Shown here in pieces: positions 12,766-22,375 of a stretch of DNA of 64,000 nucleotides (its first letter is position 1; each line of letters starts with the position of its first letter). Source of the stretch: Lepiota brunneoincarnata. Its lineage: Eukaryota; Basidiomycota; Agaricomycetes; Agaricales; Agaricaceae. The notes beneath the pieces were generated by a model. That model was not told the origin of the DNA. It saw only the letters and a list, made by a program, of their open reading frames with translations, and made no database searches. The stretch lies in the NCBI GenBank assembly GCA_023014365.1, contig JAEBUN010000005.1:2294001-2358000 (forward strand), read 5' to 3'. The position numbers were made by a program, and so were the translations under genes.

Positions 12766-14781
12766 CTGGTGCTCTCACTTTCTGCAAGCATGTACATTAC
12801 TATTCTACCAAAGCCTTCTCCATGGTTGGTGTGATGGGAATGCTTGGTAATTCAACCTGGGGGCTGCTTCCTGACCAGAAGTGCCTCCTATACCAGTCCT
12901 GCATGGTTCCTATAGCCACGTATGGGTTCCACATGTGGTATCACAAGGGCTTCTGTAACAAGGGAATCCTCAAGATGTTCAACTCCATGCAGCAGTGCAC
13001 TGCCAACTGGATCATCAGTGCTTTTCACATATCCCCCTCCAGGGGGGCAGAGGCCCTTGCAGGCCTTCTGCCCTTCTGGTTGCATCTCAAGAAGCTGGCC
13101 TCCCAAACAATATTCCAGGTTGCCACTCTTGCAGCAAACCATCCGCTTTGGCCCTTGCTAGGCCATGAGTTCAGAGGGAGCTCTCCAGAGTACCCTTGCT
13201 CTATTTTGTCTCTCACCCCTGCACTTTGGCCTAAGGTGAGGAGTGCTCTTATGGAGATACAGAATGTCCTTCTGCAGCTTACTGAACTGTTCAGTCCATT
13301 TGTGGATGAGAACAGGCCAGGTCTCCATCTATTGGACCACTTCTTGGAGCAGATCAAATTCATGCTCTACACCATTGATCCAGAGGGGGATTCAAAGCAA
13401 CGGCATCTCAATAGACTGCACACCTCCATTCAGAATGTGCAGGCCGATCCATCATCTGCTTGCATAGTGGCTGGTGCCCACCAGCTACCATGCAGGAGAC
13501 TGCAGGCCGTTTTGGCAGCTTGTGTGTTTGCAGGCAGGTACTTGGTCAGGCAGGTGAGGCAGGCTATGGGGAGGGTTCTGCTCACTGATGCAGAGCTCCA
13601 CTCCATTTGATTGGGAGTAGGCATGGTCCTTGACTGTGCCAAAACTGATCACATCTTTATCTACACCAGCTCCGCAGGCTCTGCCTGCAGAGCTGTGGAT
13701 CCCTCTGTTCATGCTGGCTGGGCCCATTCTCTGGAGGTGTGTCAGTCTTTGGACTGCTGGTTGTCTGCTAAGGCCCAGCAGACTGTCACCTTCTGGCAGG
13801 TGCCCTTGGGCTCTGTTGCAGAACTTCACTCTGACACTGTTGTGATGGTGAAGGAGCTTCATGTATTGCTGGGTGTTTGCCTGGCAACTACTATTGACTC
13901 TCACTGGGCTGAGGTCACAAGAGGGTGTATTGATGAGTGGGTGAATATGTTTCGCTTGCCCTTGTATCAGGGTAGGAACTTCCTCCCCCTGTTGGACTCC
14001 CTCGGGAAGCCTCTCCAACCCTTGTACCTCTCCAGAGGTACCTGGCTCTGAGAAATTGGTTCTTGGATGTCTGTCACTGGCACAGCACAGGTAGTCCACA
14101 CTATACTTGGTCATGCCCCCATAGGGAAGTACTGTACTAGGTTCCACCCCCAGGAGGATCACTCCTGTCCCTGTGGGTTGTGGCTTGAAACCTGCACTCA
14201 CATACTCACTTCCTGTCTGAAGTACATGTAATGTGGTGGCTTGCCCTGCGACCTTGATGCCCTCTTAGGCTTTCTGGAATGCAATCCCTCTGCATTTTTG
14301 TTCCAATCCTGCCCTCCTGAGGGAGTGGGATGACTGGGGAGGACCTTTGGGTTATTCCCCCCTTGCAGGCTTCAGTCTTGAGGAGCCAGTGGTTATTCAC
14401 CCCTCACCTTTGGGCAGGGTGTAGCGATTTATGGAGAATTGACTCCTAACACCCAATAAGGGTGGAGACCCAAAGTTCTTAGAGCCTTTGTCTGCAGGGT
14501 GTAGGGATTTATGGAGAACTGACTCCTAACCCCCTTCAGGGGGGGAACCTGTTGGCCCTATCCACCCCTTGTCTGTTGTGCCCTGGTTTTTGTCAGGGTA
14601 GTGGACTCTTCACCCATGTGCACTTCTTTATGGAGTGTAGCCTTTCAAGCCAGCGGGGCTTTCTCCCCTACCTTTATTGGTAGTTAAACCATGTACTAGT
14701 TACTTTGTGTAGTTAGTGCATGCAGACTACATTCGGGCACCATGTTATGAATTGTTGATTATAAAAAAAAATAAAAAAAAA
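12766..14781 (+). mobile_element. LINE B copy B1, 5'-truncated (RT C-terminus, RNase H, 3' UTR)
   Basis: Non-LTR retrotransposon, Tad1-like. The copy starts in the reverse transcriptase downstream of the catalytic motifs. It encodes RT C-terminal sequence (12822-13610, STKAFSTM / MLGNSTWGLLPDQ), an RNase H-type region (about 13560-13750, with DAELHSI, IFIYTSSAGS), a linker (13800-14051), and the zinc motif HSCPCGLWLETCTHILTSC near 14160-14215. The frame is broken by TGA at 13608 (Trp or Gln in other copies) and TGA after GTWL at 14049. The 3' UTR has two 80-bp-spaced stem-loop repeats, and the copy ends TGAATTGTTGATT plus an A-rich tail at 14781. No convincing target duplication was found. 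It is inserted in the minus-strand gene whose exons lie at 14782-15213. Confidence 0.85.
14450..14464 (+). promoter_or_regulatory. LINE 3' UTR stem-loop (CACCC-AATAA-GGGTG)
   Basis: A perfect 5-bp stem with an AATAA loop, embedded in GACTCCTAA(C)...GGAGACC context. A second version, CCCCC-TTCA-GGGGG, lies 80 bp on at 14530-14543. LINE A copies carry the equivalent CCCCC-AATAA-GGGGG (50902-50916) or CCTCC-AATAA-GGGGG (38206-38220). Comparison with other LINEs suggests a reverse-transcriptase recognition hairpin; this is inference. Confidence 0.5.
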
Positions 14782-15213
14782 CCCATTTTGTCTTGAAGCC
14801 TTGTAAGGCTGCCATGGGGGTGAGGGATCTGTTTCATATTTTGATCCTTGGTCTTTGAGGCACTACTTTTCTTCAACTTATCAATCTCTGCTAAACAATG
14901 TCAGTCGTATAGATAGTATGAAGAAAATAATGGACTTACCTTCTTGTTTTGCAACCTTGGCAAGCAGGGTGGCCAGAACAGCATCATTTGGGGTTTGGGT
15001 CTGTGCTTGAAATGGTGCAGGCATCCTGTTCTCTTTTGGTGGGGTGGGTGCCTTCCTTGTATGTTTTTTTGTAGCTTTTGCAGTGGCAGTGGTGGGTGTC
15101 TGTGATGATGTCAGCTGGGAGCTGGGTTTCCCACCTGTGGTGCTGATCATCTGCCTAGTGGGCTTCTTGGAGGCACTGGCAGTTTTCTTGGTGCTGGTCA
15201 TGTTCATACACAC
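14782..15213 (-). pseudogene. spliced hypothetical gene, Lys/Thr-rich, cut by LINE B1
   Basis: Minus-strand exon 1 (15213-14940) starts MCMNMTSTKKTASASKK; the ATG at 15201 is an alternative start. It encodes a basic, Thr/Ser/Pro-rich protein ending LAKVAKQE. A 49-bp intron (14939-14891, GTAAGT...TTTAG) joins in phase to exon 2 (14890-14782), AEIDKLKKSSASK...IPHPHGSLTRLQDKMG. Exon 2 stops where the poly(A) tail of LINE B1 begins. The remainder should lie left of 12766, but no continuation was recognised there, so the rest may be deleted. The IPxPxG...LQDKMG ending resembles short basidiomycete hypothetical proteins that occur near KDZ elements; that memory-based link is weak. Confidence 0.5.
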
Positions 15214-15981
15214 TATGAATAAAGTGTGAGCAACTGCAGGAAGCAGTATTCGACCACAACATCCTTAAATACCTATCTGAACTTGTAATTGAATACCTCT
15301 TGAAGGTACACTGGCAGTGTATGTGGAGGGGGCACTTGGGTGAAGGAACTTGTCATTGTCTGGTGGTGAGCTGGGGAGCATTGGGACTGAGCAGGAACAT
15401 GAGCCACACTTGGTAAAAATGGGTCAGACATACTGGAATGAGTCTATTATCTATTACATCTAATTTGCATGCATGGTGCCCTGGTGCAGTGCATCAGTGA
15501 CAACATCCATGGATAACCAATGCCTACAGGCCACACATTGTACTCCCATTTGCAGTGCCCTGGTGCAATGGATTGTTGGTGGATCAAAGTCCTAAGGGAT
15601 AGCAGGGTGGGAGAGAATCCAAGGCAAACAGGAGCATGTGTTTTGACTAATATAAAATAAGGATGTAAGGAATTAGGAGGCAATAACTCACCCATATTGA
15701 ATCTATTAGCTTGACTGCAGTGCTGGATCCTGCTACCACCGATGTTTGTTGCTTGGGGTGTATCCAGCTATAGGTACCACCGGTCTCATGAGTTGGCAAG
15801 CCAGGCAGCCCTTCATCAAGCCTTTGTGTATATATAAATGAGCAGTACAATGTGTCAGTGAATCCAGTTATCACTGACAATAGTCCTTTCACCCAACACA
15901 CATAGCTGTGGAGCTAGTCCTTGTCAAGGAGCTTCAATATCATCACCTGGGTCGACAACCAAAACTGAATCATCAACCAAA
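15214..15981. other. no supported gene
   Basis: Only short frames without motifs on either strand (for example minus 15695-15447 and 15901-15647). The region may hold the promoter of the minus-strand gene that starts at 15213. The ACTGGTGCAATGGATTG-like and CCCTGGTGCAGTGCATC phrases near 15478 and 15557 are near-repeats of each other. Confidence 0.35.
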
Positions 15982-16588
15982 TTGTGTGGACTGTCACCTG
16001 GGCCTTTGATTGAGACTCAACCATTGATTGAATTGCATGAGTGGATGCCTGGGGTATGTAACTGCTCTAACCAACTTGCGCATTGGGACATGGTGGGAGT
16101 TCTGCATCCCAACCTACCGGAGCTATGCCAGCAGGCTGTGAAGAATTATGTCAATGCTATCATCCAGGCCAGTGGAAATGGTAGGAGTACCAAATGTACT
16201 TACCATGGCAATAGTTGACAATCAGGACAAGTTTCCATGCTTGCAAGGAAAGAAGACAACTGCTCCAAAAATGCATCAGCCAAGGCAGAAGGTGAGACAG
16301 CTTGACCTACAATGCCCCACTTCGCTGAGAAGCTCCATAGTTATCAGGCAGGTGCCAGACCATTCTGTTGCAAGCATGAATGGGGAGCATGCTGGTACCA
16401 GCACACATGGAAATGCAGTCATCACTGAATCAAGAGGTGCTGATACAACCAAGACTGCAGCAGCTACAGATGGAAGCAATAGTGCCATTGCTGGTAGCAT
16501 AGCATCCACAAATGGCCATAAGTGTGGGTTGGGGGAAAGTGGTGGAAGGAAATCTTGCAAGAAAAGAAAAGTGAGTAGATTGTCATAG
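15982..16588 (+). pseudogene. hypothetical gene fragment with basic tail
   Basis: Two overlapping plus frames carry coding-like sequence. 15982-16218 reads PGPLIETQPLIELHEWMPG and LPELCQQAVKNYVNAI. 16148-16588 reads a Ser/Ala/Thr-rich stretch ending GGRKSCKKRKVSRLS, a possible nuclear-localisation signal. The switch between frames near 16180-16220 could be an intron (GGTAGGAGTACC donor-like) or a frameshift. No known domain is visible and the protein is not recognised. Confidence 0.3.
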
Positions 16589-18444
16589 CAGGGTTTTGTG
16601 GGAGCTAACCTTTGGAAAGATTAAAATAACCATCTGCATCAAGATTTATGAGGCAACACAGTTGCCCACAAAGGTCTCCAAGAAGTTGAGCAGGAAAGAT
16701 CATGACCAGTAGAAGTGGGAGGGATATGTGTATGTAGTTACAGATGTGTCCAATTGTGCCCAGTAGTCTGCAACACAAGTTGGCACTTTCAGATAAGGTC
16801 TTGATCAATCAGCAATGTCTGCTTCACTAGTCATCATATATCCAATATGTAAGCATTTCATCCCCTTGAGGAGAGGGGAAGGCAGTCGGGATGCGAGTGC
16901 AACCATGTCCATCAGTTGCTGGGCTTTAATCCTCAAGGCAAGATAGAGGAAGAAGAGGGGCAAGAGAAGGTGGAGTAAATAATTCACTGAGTATTTGCAT
17001 GACACAATCTGTCCTACTTTTATTCTACTGGTCCAAGGTATGTTTGGAGATGTGGGGCAGAAGAAAATGAGGCACAGAGAAGGTTTTTATCAACCACAAT
17101 TAGACCAGAACTGGAAGGGCGCAGAATAAACTACAGGGAGGGGGGAAGACAACAAGAGATGGTAAAAATGAAGAAATTTGTGTTGGATGCATGCCTTGGT
17201 ACTTGTATAGTTCAGCTGCATATGTGTAAGTCGTGTTGAGCATGAATCGAGCCAGGCTAGTGCAGTGGTGCAGGCATCATGGTACCAGTCCAAGTATGTC
17301 AAAGTATATTTGTGTAAGCCTGTAAATCTGGCTTACAAGAGAGTTATGTTGCCATGTAGTTTCCATCTTCCTCCAGCATTCCTTCTTGCTACACTTAATC
17401 CTCCCGGTCAAGGCAACTTAAGACATGAGGGGTACAAGGTGCCTGTGGTTGTCTCCACTCAGCATTCTCTTGATCCCTCCCAGATTATACTATAGATCTG
17501 AAGCCACATCCTTGTGTATGATAGGCAGACGTGCCTTGCTCAAGAAGACGGTTTCTCTGTGTGGAAATATAGTAGGCATTTCTGCACTAAATAGGTAAAT
17601 GTAAGAATGATACAAGTGTACTGAGAGTCAGGCCAGAATGGTATATGGGGGTACAAAAATCCAAGATCTGTTTCCTTGGGATACTGTTGCATCATACTCT
17701 TTGCATATACAGATCATCATCACAAAGCCATGCCAGGGGAGTAGAAAGATCTTTGGAGATCCAAAGACGTCATTCCAAGGCCATAATGAGGAGTAGAGGT
17801 CTTTGGAGATCCAGAGACCACTCCAACTCTAAAGACAAGTGTAGGTTGTTGGGTTGTTCCAATGATTGAGTCAAAGTTATAGCGATGAGGTGTTGGCATA
17901 CTCACCATCAGCATCACATGATGAGAAATTTGTTGGAGGTCAGGTGATGTACCTGATCCATTGATGCTGTGATCCATTAGGGTCCCAAGCAACCACCACC
18001 ACAGCTTCCCCCCAAGTTGGCAACTGTGGGCACCAGTTAGTGTAAGTCAAGAAACCACTCCTTATTTTATTTGACTAATTTCTTAATAGGTATCACCGCT
18101 TCACCTGTCACCCTAAGCTTGGAACCATTGTCTGAGGATCTCCTTGGATGTGCAGTTCAAGTCAACACCAGAGCTTTCATCTGAGGATCTCCCTGAACAA
18201 AGAGTTTGAAATATTTCTACCAGTGTTTGTCTGAGGATCTCCTTAAACATTGTCTGGCAGGATATCCATCATATCAGGACAAGTCACCATTGTGAATGGT
18301 GACACCTTTTATTCACCCAACAGCTAGTGCAACCTCACACTGGTGGAGGATAATACATTTGAGAGCTTTTGTACATTTGTGCTAGTTACCTTGACAGCCA
18401 ACAATTTCTAGCAACCACGATGGTGGACTGCACAAACAGAGTGG
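16589..18444. other. non-coding or decayed stretch with short repeats
   Basis: No gene supported. Repeats seen: a 52-bp-spaced direct repeat containing CTTTGGAGATCCA(A/G)AGAC (17741 and 17793); three copies of TCTGAGGATCTCC at 18131, 18180 and 18230, 49-50 bp apart; and a perfect hairpin at 18283-18303, with 9-bp arms GTCACCATT/AATGGTGAC and a 3-base loop. Arrays of this kind occur in the LTR at 19.9-20.2 kb too, so part of this may be LTR-derived. No termini could be fixed. Confidence 0.35.
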
Positions 18445-18918
18445 TTGAGCTGTGTCCCCACCGTGCCTGTGGCTTACAGCAGTGTATTGGTAGAGTTGCT
18501 GGCTCATATCCCACAGAAATTTACCCACACAAACCCAGATGGATTCAGCTTGCCAGAACGGGTTGTTTCACAGTGGCTAGTGATCAAGAAGAGTCTGGAT
18601 GAGGTCATAGGAATTCTGAAGGCTGAGAACAGCCTGAGTTTTGTTCATCCATTTGTCCCTTCTAGTTTTGGGTATCACAAAAAACATGGCATGGAATCGC
18701 GCACATGGTATCTCACTACCAAAGCATGCAACTGGTTTAGTATTTGGCTAGGCTTACTTCACTGGCAAATCCACAAGATTGTTGACCCTGGCTATCATGA
18801 GGGAATCACACCTGTGAAATGGGTTGTTCAGGTCACAATGGCATGCAAGTTCAATCAGGCACTGCTTGATAGCCTCCAGACAGTACCTCTGTTGCAGAGA
18901 TACTGGGATATAAACTGA
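18445..18918 (+). CDS. hypothetical protein, 157 aa, fragment
   Basis: A plus frame of 157 codons starting MSCVPTVPVAYSSVLVELL and ending LLQRYWDIN. A middle segment, FVPSSFGYHKKHG...ACNWFSIWLGLLHWQI (about residues 72-110), is aromatic-rich and resembles a motif I associate with transposon-linked basidiomycete hypothetical proteins. I cannot name the family with confidence. Coding-like sequence continues in another frame after 18919 (PSPAYFMNIGVPVWYHW, about 18955-19010), so the gene is probably longer and spliced or broken. The Gypsy LTR begins at 19141, directly downstream. Confidence 0.4.
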   Translation: MSCVPTVPVAYSSVLVELLAHIPQKFTHTNPDGFSLPERVVSQWLVIKKSLDEVIGILKAENSLSFVHPFVPSSFGYHKKHGMESRTWYLTTKACNWFSIWLGLLHWQIHKIVDPGYHEGITPVKWVVQVTMACKFNQALLDSLQTVPLLQRYWDIN

Positions 18919-19140
18919 GCAGGCATGATTCTCCATCTCCTGCCCCAGCCATTGCAGCCAAGTCCTGCATATTTCATGAATATTGGTGTCCCTGTATGGT
19001 ACCATTGGAGTCTTACAATGAATCCCTCATATCCTGCACCAAGTGCCCATGAACTTCAGCTGGCAACCACTTGGATTGCAAGACCACCTCACTTCCCTGC
19101 TACTGACCACCAGCTGCTCATTGCATTTTCTGATGTACCC

Positions 19141-20355
19141 TGTTAATACACCGAAATTTCGAATATACCCAAAAAATCGAGTTTATTTGACTTATTCCCT
19201 TGGAATTGAGGCAGAACCTTTTGATAACCCTTAGCTATAGGGAATAAGAGGGCCAGAACAAGTCCCAAGTTGCTAGCCAGGCAAGGAAATACCTAGGACG
19301 TGACCCAAGGCCCTAATATGTCAATCCATTGGCAGAGGGATAATCAATAATTAATGGTATGTCATGGGTATACAAATGTTCCTAGCTATGTTTGTCCAAA
19401 GCTGCAAATCAAGGGAAAATAGAGTGAAACTTGACGGTTTACAATCTGAGGGGTCATCTGGAGAAGGGACAAGGCTGCCTGAATTATTCACTAAAGTTTA
19501 GATCTCTGGAGGAGATTCAGGGAACTCCAGGAGACTACAAAGGAAGGAGCCAACCCAATTAAGGTGCCAAAACATCGGATAACTTAGTTGGGACACAGGC
19601 TCCAATTGTGAAACATAGGGAGAACTGCCGATGGGGCAAGTAGGAGGACGCATCAGCCATATGATATCACTTAGAATGGAAAAGCTAAAAAGGAAAAGGA
19701 TGTGTAAGCTATTCCTAAATATGTATTAAGCACTGCATGTTATAGTAGTATAAAATAAGGCCATTGAGGGGGGGGCAGGGCAAGCATTCTGCCAGGATTC
19801 TTTCCCCCCATTGAATACAGTGTTTAATGTCTCATTTGATTGTCTGAACACACCTGTTTGTCTGTGGAGTGATTGCTTCCTAGCTAAGATGTTCACAAAT
19901 ACCCAAGATTGATTGCTAGCTTGAGGACCACTCATCTTGGTGATGTCTAGGATCCTAAGTGGTGATTAACTTCAGAGATTGAATACTAGCTTGAGGACCA
20001 CTTGTCTTGGGGATGTCTAGAATCCTAAGTGGTAGTCATTCCTTCTTAGCTAGCCTGCCAGCTTGAGAACTATTCATCCAGGGGACGCTTAGGATTCTAA
20101 GTGGTAGACTTAACCAGTGATTGAGGACCATTGTCTTAATACATTAGGTTCCTAATTGTGACTTGTTTGAACTTTGGGGTTAGCTACGAGTAAAGTTATT
20201 TGTGTGCTAGCCTTGTTGACTTGAGAGCCATCCGTGAAATGAGTTAGGTTTCTAAGTTAACAAACTCTCTATCCTTGAACTATTAACAAGTAAAATTACT
20301 TGTTCACTAGTTCACATCTTGTTGAGTACTATTATTGTCAAGTGACAATATAACA
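19141..20355 (+). repeat. 5' LTR of Gypsy element (about 1.2 kb)
   Basis: Begins TGTTAATACACC and ends CAATATAACA, giving TG...CA ends with short inverted termini (TGTTAATA/TATAACA). It precedes gag by about 75 bp. Inside, near 19918, 19988, 20060 and 20121, four diverged repeats share the pattern GCTTGAGGACCAC(T/C)...CTTGG...TAGGATCCTAAGTGGT, spaced about 60-72 bp; these probably lie in the transcribed R/U5 part. A poly-G run sits at 19769-19776. The 3' LTR was not found, so the boundaries rest on the terminal motifs and position only. Confidence 0.65.
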
Positions 20356-20431
20356 GAACTCGACTTTTGCACCATCACTCTCTGAGTTTGAAACAAAGAG
20401 ATTAGCTTTTTGTAATAGCCATCATGGCTAA

Positions 20432-21970
20432 GTGAAGGCATTCATCAAAAGCTTCTCAAAAGGGGAACAACAAGCTAGTGGTGTCACTGAGGCTACAGTT
20501 GAATTGCCCCACTTGCTTGCAGAAGATCAATCTCCAGTTGAAGTTTTAGAGAGTAGACCTGCTATTGAGAGGAAGGAGTCTGAGAGTGAAGCTTTGGTGG
20601 ATTCTTTACAGAGTTTATCTATTCATTCACCAAAGAGGAATCCTTCCATGACAGTTATCAGGACAGCATCTATGTCTGCAAACAAGAATACAAAGGTGTC
20701 ATTAGGGAGATCATCATGCAAGCATATGCCCAATCAGTTAGCTAGAGAAGCTCTGAGGTGGGACAGCAATAAGCCTGAGTTATTGTTGGACTTTATCTGG
20801 AGTATCAAAAGGCTATTCACAGTGGCAGATGTTACAGCAGATGAGGAAAAGTTAGAATGGTTAATGACTTATGTGGATGCTATGGCACAAGAGCAATGGA
20901 TGGCTTTCAAGAAGTATAAAAATAAATGTTGGAATGATTTTGTGAAAAGATTGAAAGTGGAATACCCTGAAACTGCTTCACAGGAGCAAGGTTCTATCCG
21001 AAGGCTTAGAGGCATATGCTCAGAATATTCAGGAGTATCTATGGATGAGGAACAACAGTTGTTGAATTTCCATCAAAGGTTTTTGATGGAAGCTAACAAA
21101 AGCTTAAGGCCACCTACACTAGTCTCCAGCTGTGAACTGGTAGAGATGTTTGCAGTGACTTTGGATAAGAGCTTCAGAGATAATCTTAATAACAGACTAG
21201 CTATAGAAGGAAAACCACATTCTCCTATGCAGGAGAAGGCCAAAGCTACAGCTGTTACCTTAACTGAGCCACATGAAGAAGACCCTTATGAGTTGTCAGA
21301 GGTACTTCATATTGCAACAGAGTTGGTTAGTGGGAAGACCCTGACAAGGTCATTGGAGACAGAGAAGAGTAGTACAGGGAGAAATTCAGCAACAGCAGGC
21401 ACTACAAGTGCTTCTGTTAAGAAAGAGTTTGCAGAATTAAAACAAGGTGTTACAGATGAGATATCCCAATTACAGAATGGGATAGCTAATATAAAAGACA
21501 CCATGAAAGCACAAGAGAAAATGTTGAAGAGCTATCTAGAAGGGTATAACAGCAGACCCTATCCTATGGGCCAAAGTAAACCGCCAGTGTCAGCTAACGC
21601 ACAAACTGGGTTAGCTTTGCCAACAACAAGCTCATGGAAATGTCACTATTGCAGTGTAACAGGTCATTTTTGGTTCCAATGTGAACAGAAAGAGGCTGAC
21701 CTTCAAGCTGGGAGAATTTTAGTGGATGGGAACCATATCCGCTTTGGCAACAGAACTCTGATTCCTAAAGGAGAACCAGGAAATATTAAAGAGAAGGTAG
21801 CAAAACATTATAACTTGCAAGAGCAAAACTTTTGCTCAGAAGCTGGGTTACCTCCCAGGGTTCTGGAAGTACCTGAGATTGGAGAACCCAACTTTTCACT
21901 TTATGTGAACCGGATTAGAGATATTAGGGATGAACAAATAAACAAGCATTTTTGTCAGATGCAAGGATGA
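20432..21970 (+). CDS. gag: Gypsy gag polyprotein
   Basis: Capsid/nucleocapsid of a Ty3/Gypsy LTR retrotransposon. The 512-codon frame contains a capsid-like region (about residues 100-260: WDSNKPELLLDFIWSI, AMAQEQWMAFKKY, DFVKRLKVEYPE), a Glu/Lys-rich helix (335-375), and one CCHC zinc knuckle, CHYCSVTGHFWFQC, at residues 404-417. The frame opens after a TAA at 20429 with no ATG before codon 73 (20648). An out-of-frame ATG at 20424 (MAK*) suggests a lost start or a small frameshift. A TGA at 21968 ends it, and gag-like sequence continues at 21975-22211 in another frame. Confidence 0.85.
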   Translation: MKAFIKSFSKGEQQASGVTEATVELPHLLAEDQSPVEVLESRPAIERKESESEALVDSLQSLSIHSPKRNPSMTVIRTASMSANKNTKVSLGRSSCKHMPNQLAREALRWDSNKPELLLDFIWSIKRLFTVADVTADEEKLEWLMTYVDAMAQEQWMAFKKYKNKCWNDFVKRLKVEYPETASQEQGSIRRLRGICSEYSGVSMDEEQQLLNFHQRFLMEANKSLRPPTLVSSCELVEMFAVTLDKSFRDNLNNRLAIEGKPHSPMQEKAKATAVTLTEPHEEDPYELSEVLHIATELVSGKTLTRSLETEKSSTGRNSATAGTTSASVKKEFAELKQGVTDEISQLQNGIANIKDTMKAQEKMLKSYLEGYNSRPYPMGQSKPPVSANAQTGLALPTTSSWKCHYCSVTGHFWFQCEQKEADLQAGRILVDGNHIRFGNRTLIPKGEPGNIKEKVAKHYNLQEQNFCSEAGLPPRVLEVPEIGEPNFSLYVNRIRDIRDEQINKHFCQMQG

Positions 21971-22375
21971 TGAGTTGAATAAGATCAATCAGTGCATGAG
22001 CATATTGGAGTTAGCATTATCTAAAGCCAACGACAATGGGATAGCTAACTCATCAACTAAAGATGAGAGCAAATCCAAACTATCAGAGATCATCCAACAA
22101 GTAAATCAATTACAATTGAAATTAAAAGAGGTTGCTAAAGAAGGTCCTACAATATCCCAATTTGTAGAGACCAGGGCAGGCTCTTGTAAATCTAATCAAC
22201 TAGGTTTTTAAGAAGTCCAAGGAAGGTTTAGTCTTCAGGGAGGAGGCTAACTTCCAGGAGACCAATAGAACCCGAGGACAATGATAGTTCAGATCAGCCA
22301 AGTGATAAAGAATTGGAAACAGAAGAGGAAATTTTGCATTCATGAAAAAGAAAGAAATTTCATAAAGATGAAGCA

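Noticed and set aside
20432..20650. GTG as gag start codon
   Set aside because: Nuclear fungal genes start with ATG; the frame opens after a stop at 20429 and the true start is probably lost or shifted from ATG 20424.
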